The notes under the pieces: generated by a model
What the model was told of the DNA's origin: nothing
Databases searched by the model: none
The model's input: only the letters and a program-made list of their open reading frames with translations
Made by a program: the position numbers and the translations under genes
Shown: positions 51,441 through 58,394 of the stretch, piece after piece
Numbering within the stretch: position 1 is the first letter of the stretch
Layout of the letters: each line of letters opens with the position of its first letter
NCBI RefSeq assembly: GCF_023721755.1
Contig: NZ_JAMDLH010000008.1
Location: 1-64,000, forward strand
DNA length: 64,000 bases
DNA from: Pleomorphomonas sp. NRK KF1
GTDB taxonomy: Bacteria > Pseudomonadota > Alphaproteobacteria > Rhizobiales > Pleomorphomonadaceae
Direction of reading: 5' to 3'

Positions 51441-52600
51441 GGAAGTGTCTCCGTCTGAAAATGGGGAGGATGACCTGTCGCGCCCATCGCTCTCGGAGGG
51501 GCGCTCCCACCATGCGAAGCCCCCGCCTCGGCATGGCGATGCTCGCGGGGCGGCAGCGACAGGCGCTTGCCGGTGGCACGTTCGAACAGTGTGGCGGCGC
51601 CGGGCGCCCAGTCGATGCCGACCGGCTCGCCGGCACGGATCGTCAGGCGGCCCGGCAGGCGGGCGATCGCCTCGCCGGTTCCGGTGGTGAGGTAGACGAG
51701 GGTTTCGGCGCCCAGGAACTCGGCGTCGCGCACGGTCGCCCGGTGGCGGTGGGGCGCCGGCTCGGCCAGCGAGATGGCTTCCGGGCGGATGCCGATGTCG
51801 AGGCCGGCAAGGTCGTCGCGCGGTGTGCCCGGCGGCAGCAGGCGCTCGGGCACGCTTTCCGCCGGCATCAGCACCATTGGCGGGCTGCCGAGGAAGGTGG
51901 CGACGAAGGCGGTGTCGGGGTGAAGGTAGAGCGCGTCCGGCGTGTCCGCCTGCTCGACGCGGCCGCCGTTCATCAGCACGACGCGGTCGGCCATGCCCAT
52001 GGCTTCGGTCTGGTCGTGCGTCACGTAGACCACGGTCATGCCGAGCTCGCGCTGCAAGGCGCGGATTTCCTGGCGCACGGCGTGGCGCAGCTTGGCGTCG
52101 AGGTTGGAGAGCGGCTCATCCATCAGGCAGATCGGATGGCCGGCGACGATGGCGCGGGCCAGAGCGACGCGCTGGCGCTGGCCGCCGGACAGGGCGGCGG
52201 GCTTGCGTCCCTCGAGACCGGTCAGACCGGTGAGCGACACCGCCTTGGCGAGCGCGTCCTGCCGCTCGCGGCGCGGCACGCGGCGCACCGACAGGCCGAA
52301 GGTGATGTTGTCGGCCACCGTCAGGTGGGGGAACAGCGCATAGGACTGGAACACCATGGACAGGCCGCGCGCGGCGGGCGGTTCGGCCGTCATGTCGCGA
52401 CCGGCGATGACGACGCGGCCGGTGTCCGGCGTTTCGAGGCCGGCGATCATGCGCAAGGTGGTGGACTTGCCGCAGCCGGACGGGCCGAGCAGCACCACGA
52501 ACTCGCCTTCGTCTATGGCGAGGTCGACGCGCTCGACGCCCCGGTTGCCGCCCCAGCTTTTCGACACGCCGTCGAGGCGGATGAAGGGGGGCTTGCTCAT
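51437..52600 (-). CDS. ABC importer ATPase (UgpC/MalK-like)
   Basis: A 387-residue ATPase: Walker A GPSGCGKST, Q-loop MVFQSYALFPHLT, signature LSGGQRQRVALARA and Walker B CLMDEPLSNLD, with a C-terminal OB/TOBE regulatory domain (IGIRPEAISLAEPAP). This is the MalK/UgpC group with inducer-exclusion domain. The last 30 residues (HRHAEAGASHGGSAPP onwards) are an unusual His/Pro-rich tail. It overlaps the DeoR stop and binding-protein start by ATGA on both sides. Confidence 0.92.
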   Translation of the reverse strand: MSKPPFIRLDGVSKSWGGNRGVERVDLAIDEGEFVVLLGPSGCGKSTTLRMIAGLETPDTGRVVIAGRDMTAEPPAARGLSMVFQSYALFPHLTVADNITFGLSVRRVPRRERQDALAKAVSLTGLTGLEGRKPAALSGGQRQRVALARAIVAGHPICLMDEPLSNLDAKLRHAVRQEIRALQRELGMTVVYVTHDQTEAMGMADRVVLMNGGRVEQADTPDALYLHPDTAFVATFLGSPPMVLMPAESVPERLLPPGTPRDDLAGLDIGIRPEAISLAEPAPHRHRATVRDAEFLGAETLVYLTTGTGEAIARLPGRLTIRAGEPVGIDWAPGAATLFERATGKRLSLPPREHRHAEAGASHGGSAPPRAMGATGHPPHFQTETLP

Positions 52601-53370
52601 TGCGACACTTCCTCGGCGACGATCAGCTCGGCGCCGGCCTCGCCGATCAGGCGGACGATCGGCTCCGGCGGCGGCCGATCGAAGACCACGGTGTCCATTT
52701 CGCTCAGTTCGCCGCCCCGGCAGGGCGCGGCGCGGCCGATCTTGGAGAGGTCGGCGACCAGGATCGACCGGCGGCAGCCCTCGCGCATGGCGCGGCGGGC
52801 CGAGACTTCCTCGGGGCTGAAGTCGAGCAGGGCGCCGTCGTGGTCGATGCCGCCGACGCCGAAGATGGCGAAATCCGCCCGGTAGGCGCGGAACAGGCGG
52901 TCGCCGTCGGGGCCGAGAAGGTCGCGGTCGGGCAGGCGCAGCGTGCCGCCCGGCAGGATGACGCGGCTCGATCCGGTGATCGCCAGCGCGTCGGCGACGT
53001 TGAGATTGTTGGTGACGACGGTGAGTTCCTCGTGGCCGGCCAGCGCCACGGCCACCTGCTCGGGCGTGGTGCCGATGCCGATCAGCAGCGAGGCGCGGTC
53101 GGGAATGAGGGCGGCGACGGCGCGGCCGATGGCGCGCTTGGCGTGGACGTTGATGATCTGGCGGGCCTGATAGGCGAGGTTGCCGCTGGCGTTGACCGTT
53201 TCGACCCCGCCGTGGCGGCGGCGCAGCAGGTTCTCGCCGCAGAGCGCGTTGACGTCGCGGCGGATGGTCTGCGTCGTCACGCCATAGCTGGCCGCGAGCG
53301 TTTCGATGCTCACGAAGCCCCTCTGGCGGACTTCAACCAGGATGCCGTTCTGCCGCTCGCTCAGGTTCAT
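52597..53370 (-). CDS. DeoR-family regulator (GlpR-like), first gene of the importer operon
   Basis: A 257-residue repressor. The N-terminal HTH (GFVSIETLAASYGVTTQTIR, RDVNALCGENLLRRRHGGVE) is followed by the sugar-phosphate-sensing DeoRC domain (DRASLLIGIGTTPEQVAVAL, LTVVTNNLNVADALAITGSS, DFAIFGVGGIDHDGALLDF). It presumably binds a phosphorylated intermediate and represses its own operon. The ATG at 53370 follows the operator-like region. It is placed ahead of the four transporter genes, all coupled by ATGA. Confidence 0.92.
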   Translation of the reverse strand: MNLSERQNGILVEVRQRGFVSIETLAASYGVTTQTIRRDVNALCGENLLRRRHGGVETVNASGNLAYQARQIINVHAKRAIGRAVAALIPDRASLLIGIGTTPEQVAVALAGHEELTVVTNNLNVADALAITGSSRVILPGGTLRLPDRDLLGPDGDRLFRAYRADFAIFGVGGIDHDGALLDFSPEEVSARRAMREGCRRSILVADLSKIGRAAPCRGGELSEMDTVVFDRPPPEPIVRLIGEAGAELIVAEEVSQ

Positions 53371-53380
53371 GTGCGTCCCG

Positions 53381-53457
53381 TCATGCTCAAATGAACATGA
53401 GGAACGCTATCGGGCCTCCGTGACGCTGCATTGAAGGCACAATGACATTCATATGAA
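53381..53457 (-). promoter_or_regulatory. Putative DeoR operators upstream of the importer operon
   Basis: TCATG/CATGA arms (53381-53400) and a perfect palindrome TTCATATGAA (53448-53457) share a TTCAT/ATGAA half-site and flank the 77 bp before the DeoR start. Repeated TTCA/TGAA elements are usual for DeoR-family sites. Confidence 0.45.
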
Positions 53458-53478
53458 ACTTGGGGCGCTTTTGCCCGC

Positions 53479-54555
53479 CTACTTCTTCTCGGCCTTCAGC
53501 ACAGCCATGCGCATGCGGTGGAAGTAGAGGGCGCGGTCGGCCGCCTGCCGGTCGATTTCGGCGTAGTTGGCGATCCAGGCGTCGATATCCACCGCCGCCG
53601 GCGTCAGGTGGCTGGCGCGCAGCTCGGACAGCTTCACGTATGCCTTGTCGCCGATGCCAAGGCTGCGGCAGACGACGGCGATGCCATAGCCGTTGTCGTG
53701 GTTGAGCACGTTGGCGATGTGCGATTCCTCAAGGCCGCTCACCTGGACGAGCAGTTCGGCCACCGCGTCCAGCCGGTCGTCCCTGGCGAAGACGTCGATG
53801 GCCTCGTCGAGCGTGCTGAGCCGCTGGCCGATCCGGCGCACGAGGGCGGTGATTTCCTGTTCGAGTTCCTGCTTCTGCCGGCGGGCGATGTCGGCCGCCT
53901 CGGTCACCAGCAGCGCCGCGAAGTCGGGCGACAGGGCCACGAGGTTCTCGAGCTTGCCGCGCGCCTCGGCGTCGAAGGCGGCGATGGCCCGGGCCAGCCG
54001 CTCGGCCGGCATGTCGGCCCGCTTGCACAGCGCCCGCAAGACCGTGGGGTGATCGAGGCCGCGCGTTGCCAGCCGCTTCAGGCCGAAGTCGGAAAAGCGG
54101 GCCGTCTCGTTCCGGGTGACGCCTTCGAGCACTTCGGCGTTGCCACGATCGGCCAGCACCTCGGTCACCGTTTCGCTGAGGTCCCTGCGGCGGGTGATCG
54201 CCAGAAGATGGCCCTGCGAGAGAGCGCCGGCGATCTCGCAGAGGTCGGAATCGGTGAGGACGTCCGACTGCTCCAGCATGACGCCGGACACGGAAAGCTC
54301 TTCATCCTGGGCAAGGCGCAGCGCCACCGCGTGCGGCGTGCAGGAAAGCGGCGCCATCCGCTCGGAAAACTGGGCGCGCACATCGACAGACACCTGATCG
54401 ACAAGGCGGCAGAGAATGTCGCCGAACAGCCGGGTTTCGGCGTCGGTGTGGGTTTCCGCGCCGTCGGTGAACAACTCGGAGATCAGGACAAGGAGATCGC
54501 GGCGCTTCTCGCGCGACTTCCCCTGGCTGAGAGCAATCAATCTGTCGAACATCAT
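53479..54555 (-). CDS. DUF2336-family protein
   Basis: A 358-residue soluble protein made mostly of helices (SREKRRDLLVLISELFTDGA, LFGDILCRLVDQVSVDVRAQ, VLADRGNAEVLEGVTRNETA) in a HEAT-like arrangement, as in the alphaproteobacterial DUF2336 family. No enzymatic motif is seen; function is unknown. AGGAC precedes the ATG at 54555; an earlier open frame (to 54789) has no good start. A TTAA-N7-TTGA element about 170 bp upstream (54722-54736) resembles a CtrA site with one mismatch. Confidence 0.85.
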   Translation of the reverse strand: MMFDRLIALSQGKSREKRRDLLVLISELFTDGAETHTDAETRLFGDILCRLVDQVSVDVRAQFSERMAPLSCTPHAVALRLAQDEELSVSGVMLEQSDVLTDSDLCEIAGALSQGHLLAITRRRDLSETVTEVLADRGNAEVLEGVTRNETARFSDFGLKRLATRGLDHPTVLRALCKRADMPAERLARAIAAFDAEARGKLENLVALSPDFAALLVTEAADIARRQKQELEQEITALVRRIGQRLSTLDEAIDVFARDDRLDAVAELLVQVSGLEESHIANVLNHDNGYGIAVVCRSLGIGDKAYVKLSELRASHLTPAAVDIDAWIANYAEIDRQAADRALYFHRMRMAVLKAEKK

Positions 54556-54849
54556 GTCCTGTCGCCCTTTCGGGGAGCACTCGCCGGCCATGCGACCCGA
54601 TATGGTCGGCGGGCGACTGCTCCGGCATCCGAACGGCGCCGCTGCCTCGGGAGGGCGAGGTTTCAGCTTCGACGAATGCCAACTACGCAAATACCAATAG
54701 GGTAAACCTGGGCGTCTGGGATTAACGTGTGGTTGAACACCACCGATCCTGCAAATCAGCGTTACGAAAGTCTTTCGGGGAAAATTCAAAACTTACGCAT
54801 TTGCCTGACACGCGTCTGGCTTGAGCTGAACGAGGCCGTCGGGGAGTCT

Positions 54850-54947
54850 GATAGCCGGATCTGCGCCTCTTTCTGCCTGAGATCCTCTGCCTGCGCAGAG
54901 GAGGACAGAATGATTGGCCGGATGGGGCGGGCGGTGTCTATGGGGCG
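54850..54947. repeat. Palindromic repeat family, compact copy
   Basis: A diverged copy of the repeat: CTGCCTGAGATCCTCTGCCT opens an internal hairpin with TCCTCTGC/GCAGAGGA arms, followed by GGCCGGATGGGGCG and a GTCTATGGGGC end as in the other copies. It lies in the 394-bp gap 54556-54949 just outside the phage-type repressor gene; the rest of that gap shows only a possible CtrA half-match. Confidence 0.6.
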
Positions 54948-54949
54948 CC

Positions 54950-55705
54950 CTACATCCGCGACCACTTGCCGATCACCAGCCCGATGACGCGCACCAGTTC
55001 GGCCGGGCGGCGTTTGGGCGGCACGGCGGCGTTTTCGGAGATGATGTCGACGGTGCGCGGGTTGTCGTCGTGGTTGAGGCGCAGGCGCTTCACCGAGGGG
55101 CCGTCGCCCTCGTCGATGACGTAGATCTCGGCGTCCTTGATGTCGCTTACCGTGGTGTCGACGGCGACGACGTCGGACGGGTTGAGGATGGGCTGCATCG
55201 ACGTGCCGATGACGGGAATGAAGATGACGCGGGCCGGGTTGGTGCCGAGATGGGCGCGCGGCACCACCCATTCGCCGGTGACGAGGTGACCGGACTGGAT
55301 GCCGCCCGAGCGCAGCGTCAGCACCTGGCCGGAGGAGCCGTCGCCGGCGCCGGCCCGCGCGTCGACCTCGGCCGAGCCGCCGGGCAGGCGGGCCTGCCAG
55401 CCCTCGGTCCAGCCGTTGCCGCTGTCCTCGTCGAAGGGAACGTGCTCGGGCGCGTCGGCCTCGCGGAAGCCCCGGTCCTCGCCGCCTTCGGGGGTGACGG
55501 TGTAGGGCTCGCTCATGATCTCGTTGAGGCGGACGCCAAGCACCTCGGCCAGCGCGCGCATCTTCTCGACGCCGGGCTCGCGCCCGCGCTTCAGGATATC
55601 GCGCACGTAGGTTTCGCCCAGCTCGGCCCTGAGCGACAGCGACTTCATGTTGAAGCCCTTCTGGCGCATCAGAAGATCGAGGCGTGATTTCCATGTCTGT
55701 TCCAT
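54950..55705 (-). CDS. LexA/CI-like phage repressor (XRE + S24 peptidase)
   Basis: A 251-residue repressor. An XRE helix-turn-helix (MKSLSLRAELGETYVRDIL, residues 20-38) is joined to an S24 autoprotease domain with Ser169 (VIGTSMQPILNPSD) and Lys206 (GPSVKRLRL). An Ala-Gly site for self-cleavage may lie at 118-121 (ARAGAG). This plan is typical of prophage CI repressors cleaved with RecA help. It is divergent from a small Cro-like gene with three operators between them, the classic lytic/lysogenic switch layout. Confidence 0.93.
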   Translation of the reverse strand: MEQTWKSRLDLLMRQKGFNMKSLSLRAELGETYVRDILKRGREPGVEKMRALAEVLGVRLNEIMSEPYTVTPEGGEDRGFREADAPEHVPFDEDSGNGWTEGWQARLPGGSAEVDARAGAGDGSSGQVLTLRSGGIQSGHLVTGEWVVPRAHLGTNPARVIFIPVIGTSMQPILNPSDVVAVDTTVSDIKDAEIYVIDEGDGPSVKRLRLNHDDNPRTVDIISENAAVPPKRRPAELVRVIGLVIGKWSRM

Positions 55706-55707
55706 AG

Positions 55708-55780
55708 TGGGATTATGCCCATTGTTTACCGTCCCGTCAACGGGTTTATGCCCATTGACACGATGGGATTTTGACCATTA
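55708..55780. promoter_or_regulatory. Three operators of the phage-type switch
   Basis: Three 17-bp sites read TGGGATTATGCCCATTG (55708), CGGGTTTATGCCCATTG (55741) and TGGGATTTTGACCATTA (55764). Each is an imperfect TGGG-N6-CCCA-type palindrome. Starts are 33 and 23 bp apart, about three and two helical turns, filling the 85 bp between the CI-like and Cro-like start codons. Confidence 0.75.
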
Positions 55781-55790
55781 CAATTTACGC

Positions 55791-55988
55791 ATGAACCCGA
55801 TAACCGATCTTCTCCTCCGCATTGAGCGCCATTGCGCGGCGCACGGCATCGCGGAGAGCACCTTTGGCCGTTACGTCGTCAACGACGGCAAGTTCGTGGC
55901 GCGCCTCAGGGCCGGCCGGTCGATGACGCTCAAGACCATGGAGCGCGTCGAGGCGGCTCTCGCGCGGGACGCCGACCGGCCCGGCTGA
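55791..55988 (+). CDS. Small Cro-like phage DNA-binding protein
   Basis: A 65-residue protein (MNPITDLLLRIERHCAAHGI, then AESTFGRYVVNDGKFVARLR, RAGRSMTLKTMERVEAALAR) whose helical pattern suits a small HTH. Its place, divergent from the CI-like gene behind three operators, is that of cro. Proteins of this type recur in alphaproteobacterial prophages. The ATG at 55791 lies 10 bp after the third operator, so repressor binding there would block the promoter or ribosome access. Confidence 0.75.
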   Translation: MNPITDLLLRIERHCAAHGIAESTFGRYVVNDGKFVARLRAGRSMTLKTMERVEAALARDADRPG

Positions 55989-56105
55989 ACGGGCCGCATC
56001 ACATCAGAATTCGACGGCCGACAGGCTCGTCGTGGGGCGGGGGAGGCTGACCTTTCCGGCGATGCCTCCCCCATATTCCGCGCGCCGATCGGCAAGGACA
56101 GGACA

Positions 56106-56546
56106 ATGACACCGCGCACACGCCAACCGCCCGCCGACGCCGCGCCGGGCCTCCTCCCCAAGGGGGACTATCAGGCCAAGGTGGTGGAGAGCGCCGTGGT
56201 GCCCACCGCGTCGGGCAGCGGCGAGATGCTGAAGCTGGTGTTCGAGGTGATGGCCGGCGACGTCCGAGGTCGCCGGATCGTCGAGCGGCTCAACATCGTC
56301 AACGCCCACGCCACCGCGCAGCGCATCGCCCAGGAGATGCTGGCGCGCCTCTGCGCCGCCGCCGGCCTTTCCGGCATCGCCGACAGCGACGAGCTGCACG
56401 GCATCCCCGTCGTCATCCGCGTGGACATCCGGCCGGGCAGCGACGGCTATGGCGATCGCAACGTCATCAAGGACTATCGCCCCCTGGTGGTGACAAAGCC
56501 GCCGCCGAGGCCCACGGCCACCGGCCGGCGCCCCTGGGATTCCTGA
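56106..56546 (+). CDS. Phage DUF669-like protein (putative ssDNA-binding)
   Basis: A 146-residue protein: GLLPKGDYQAKVVESAVVPT, LKLVFEVMAGDVRGRRIVER, LNIVNAHATAQRIAQEMLAR, HGIPVVIRVDIRPGSDGYGD and the tail GRRPWDS. It resembles the DUF669 family, phage proteins that act in replication or recombination, often next to a RecT/RecE or primase. AAGGACAGGACA precedes the ATG. It is the second gene of the rightward early operon. The C-terminal acidic tail of an SSB is absent. Confidence 0.72.
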   Translation: MTPRTRQPPADAAPGLLPKGDYQAKVVESAVVPTASGSGEMLKLVFEVMAGDVRGRRIVERLNIVNAHATAQRIAQEMLARLCAAAGLSGIADSDELHGIPVVIRVDIRPGSDGYGDRNVIKDYRPLVVTKPPPRPTATGRRPWDS

Positions 56547-56604
56547 CCTTCCCCGGGACTTCCCGACATCCCCATTCCCCCCAACATCGCACGGAGGCGT
56601 GACG

Positions 56605-56805
56605 ATGACCGATACCCCGATGCCCGATGACAGGAAGGCCCTTCTGGTTGCCGCCAGGGTGCTGGAAGCTATCCGGCCCTATTGCCTTCTGGAACTCACC
56701 ACCCGTTTCACCGTGTCGCACGACGGCCATCGCCTCGGCGCCTTCACCATCGACGAGGCGCTGGATCTGGCCGATGCGGCCCTGGCCGAGAGGAAGCAGC
56801 CATGA
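56605..56805 (+). CDS. Small phage-region hypothetical protein
   Basis: A 66-residue protein (MTDTPMPDDRKALLVAARVL, FTVSHDGHRLGAFTIDEALD). Family unknown; the second half looks like a small alpha/beta domain. GGAGG at 56593-56597 precedes the ATG at 56605. Its TGA overlaps the start of the next gene (ATGA), so it belongs to the same operon. Confidence 0.7.
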   Translation: MTDTPMPDDRKALLVAARVLEAIRPYCLLELTTRFTVSHDGHRLGAFTIDEALDLADAALAERKQP

Positions 56806-57314
56806 CCCATCCGCTGCGCGGCACCTTCGTGGGCAACTCCATCGTCCGCCTCGCCGACGAGGGCGTGCCGATCGGCGCGCTGAGCCGCACCTTCAAGATC
56901 CCCTACGACAGCGCCCACGGCATCGTGCGGCAGGCGCTGGAGGATGGGGTGATCGTGGACATGCCGCAGGCCGACTGGCCGGCCGGCTCTCGCTCACGCA
57001 AGCCGACGACGAAACCGATCCGCCTCGACGAGCGGCCGGATTTCCTCGCCAGTTGCAAGGCGACCTTCGGCCTCACCCCGGCCGAGAGCCGACTGCTTCA
57101 ATGCCTGATGCGGGCGCGCGCCTGCACCCGGCCGCACCTCCACGCCGTGGTGGCGCCGGAGGCGGAGCCGAAGATCGTCGACGTGTTCGTCTGCAAGATC
57201 CGGGGCAAGCTTCGGAAATACCAGGTGCGGATCGACACCATCTGGGGCCAGGGCTACGCCATGGGCGAGGACAGCAAGCGCCTGGTGCTGGCGCTGATCG
57301 GCGAGCGGACGTGA
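56802..57314 (+). CDS. Phage-region regulator with CtrA-like winged helix
   Basis: A 170-residue protein. Residues 10-50 look like a small HTH (NSIVRLADEGVPIGALSRTF), and the C-terminal half is an OmpR/CtrA-type winged helix: LTPAESRLLQCLMRARACTR, PKIVDVFVCKIRGKL at 123-137 and IDTIWGQGYAM at 144-154. The last two blocks closely follow the CtrA recognition helix and wing (IDVF-CK-R-KL ... TVWG-GY). The receiver domain of CtrA is absent, so it should bind DNA without phosphorylation. Its start overlaps the previous stop. It may let the element act on host CtrA-class promoters. Confidence 0.8.
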   Translation: MTHPLRGTFVGNSIVRLADEGVPIGALSRTFKIPYDSAHGIVRQALEDGVIVDMPQADWPAGSRSRKPTTKPIRLDERPDFLASCKATFGLTPAESRLLQCLMRARACTRPHLHAVVAPEAEPKIVDVFVCKIRGKLRKYQVRIDTIWGQGYAMGEDSKRLVLALIGERT

Positions 57315-57325
57315 TCGGTCTCGCC

Positions 57326-57613
57326 TCAGGGCCAGCGGATCACCGGGTAGGCGGCGCGCACCTCATCGATGGCGCGCTGGATGGCGAGCCGGCGCGGATA
57401 GCTCAGAAGCTCCGGATCGGCCGGCGCGGAGCGGAAGGTCAGGTCCCAGTTGGCCGCGTCGCGGGCGCTGTCGGGCAGCGGGATGAATTCGAAGTTCACG
57501 ACGCCGATCGGTCCGAAACTGGCCTCCGCCAGGTTCCGGACGAGCTCGATCGCTTGCCGCGGCGTGACGGCCTGAACGTCGTCGGAGACCAGCCGGGTTT
57601 GAAAGCTGTCCAT
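57326..57613 (-). CDS. Hypothetical protein, second gene of a minus-strand pair
   Basis: A 95-residue protein (MDSFQTRLVSDDVQAVTPRQ, FGPIGVVNFEFIPLPDSARD, LSYPRRLAIQRAIDEVRAAY). Family not recognised. The start is the ATG at 57613 after AAGGGAAAT; its A is also the last base of the upstream stop (TGATG overlap), so the two genes are translationally coupled. It is antiparallel to the phage early operon. Confidence 0.72.
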   Translation of the reverse strand: MDSFQTRLVSDDVQAVTPRQAIELVRNLAEASFGPIGVVNFEFIPLPDSARDAANWDLTFRSAPADPELLSYPRRLAIQRAIDEVRAAYPVIRWP

Positions 57614-57891
57614 CACAAGATTTCCCTTGGTTGGACGAGGAAGCGAACGATGCCGTGGTCGGGGTCTGTTGCCGCGATTCTCACGCCGAGCCTGACGCCC
57701 TCGTGGTTGATGTCAATGCGCCCGCGGGCGCCGATCATCAGCGTCAAATCCTCTTCGACGCTGGTCTTGCCTTCGACGATCAGGCTGCCGTCACTGCGGA
57801 GCCAGGCGTCGGTCCGGAAAGCGAGTGGTATGGGACAACGCCCGTCGAGTTCGAGGCGGACCCTTCGTTTTGCGGTCGGTCGTACAATCAG
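57613..57891 (-). CDS. Hypothetical protein with probable CTG start
   Basis: A 92-codon open frame that ends in TGA overlapping the ATG of the next gene. The product has a beta-rich look (RRVRLELDGRCPIPLAFRTD, WLRSDGSLIVEGKTSVEEDL, GARGRIDINHEGVRLGVRI). An in-frame TAG lies just upstream and no ATG, GTG or TTG is available near the N terminus; AAAGGAGG stands seven bases before CTG at 57889-57891, so CTG is the likely start. A family cannot be named. It would be easy to miss in routine gene calling. Confidence 0.6.
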   Translation of the reverse strand: MIVRPTAKRRVRLELDGRCPIPLAFRTDAWLRSDGSLIVEGKTSVEEDLTLMIGARGRIDINHEGVRLGVRIAATDPDHGIVRFLVQPREIL

Positions 57892-58059
57892 AGGTCGTCC
57901 TCCTTTCGGCTATGCGTTGGGCGCGATGGTGGGGACAACCATCGAAAAGCCGGCAAAACGCCGGGTTCTCGCTGACCAGTTAATATTGTCTTATTTGTTC
58001 CAGAAATGGAAGCACAATTTTTGGTCGAGAATGTGGCGCGACCTCCGGGACGTGCCGAC

Positions 58060-58392
58060 ATGAGAGGGCCTGCCTTGCACCACTACGCCACCTGCGGCAT
58101 CTGCGGCCGGCGGGCCGACGGCGTCGGCTACGCGATCGACGGTCGGATGCCGGCCGTCTGGGTCTGCAACGATTGCGGACCGGAGCGAGCCCGACGGGCG
58201 GCGCGCATGCGCGATTTCGACGTCGTCGAACGAAAGGCCTTCGCGCTGGCGGCGCAGCGGGCCGGACAGTTTCTCGACACCATTGGCAAGACCGACTTCG
58301 CCTGCCTGACGTGTGAAGAGTACGAGGCTTTTCTCAAAACGTTTCAGACGCATTTCGTCGAGGAGATCCGGCGGCTGGTGGAGCCTGCCTGA
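58060..58392 (+). CDS. DUF6511-type zinc-ribbon phage protein
   Basis: A 110-residue protein with a Cys4 zinc ribbon: CGICGRRADGVGYAIDGRMP, then VWVCNDCGPE, followed by a helical region (AGQFLDTIGKTDFACLTCEE, YEAFLKTFQTHFVEEIRRL). It matches the small DUF6511 family of alphaproteobacterial prophages. I chose the ATG at 58060; an ATG at 58006 would add 18 residues. Neither has a good ribosome site. It ends 2 bp before the primase-polymerase gene. Confidence 0.72.
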   Translation: MRGPALHHYATCGICGRRADGVGYAIDGRMPAVWVCNDCGPERARRAARMRDFDVVERKAFALAAQRAGQFLDTIGKTDFACLTCEEYEAFLKTFQTHFVEEIRRLVEPA

Positions 58393-58394
58393 CC

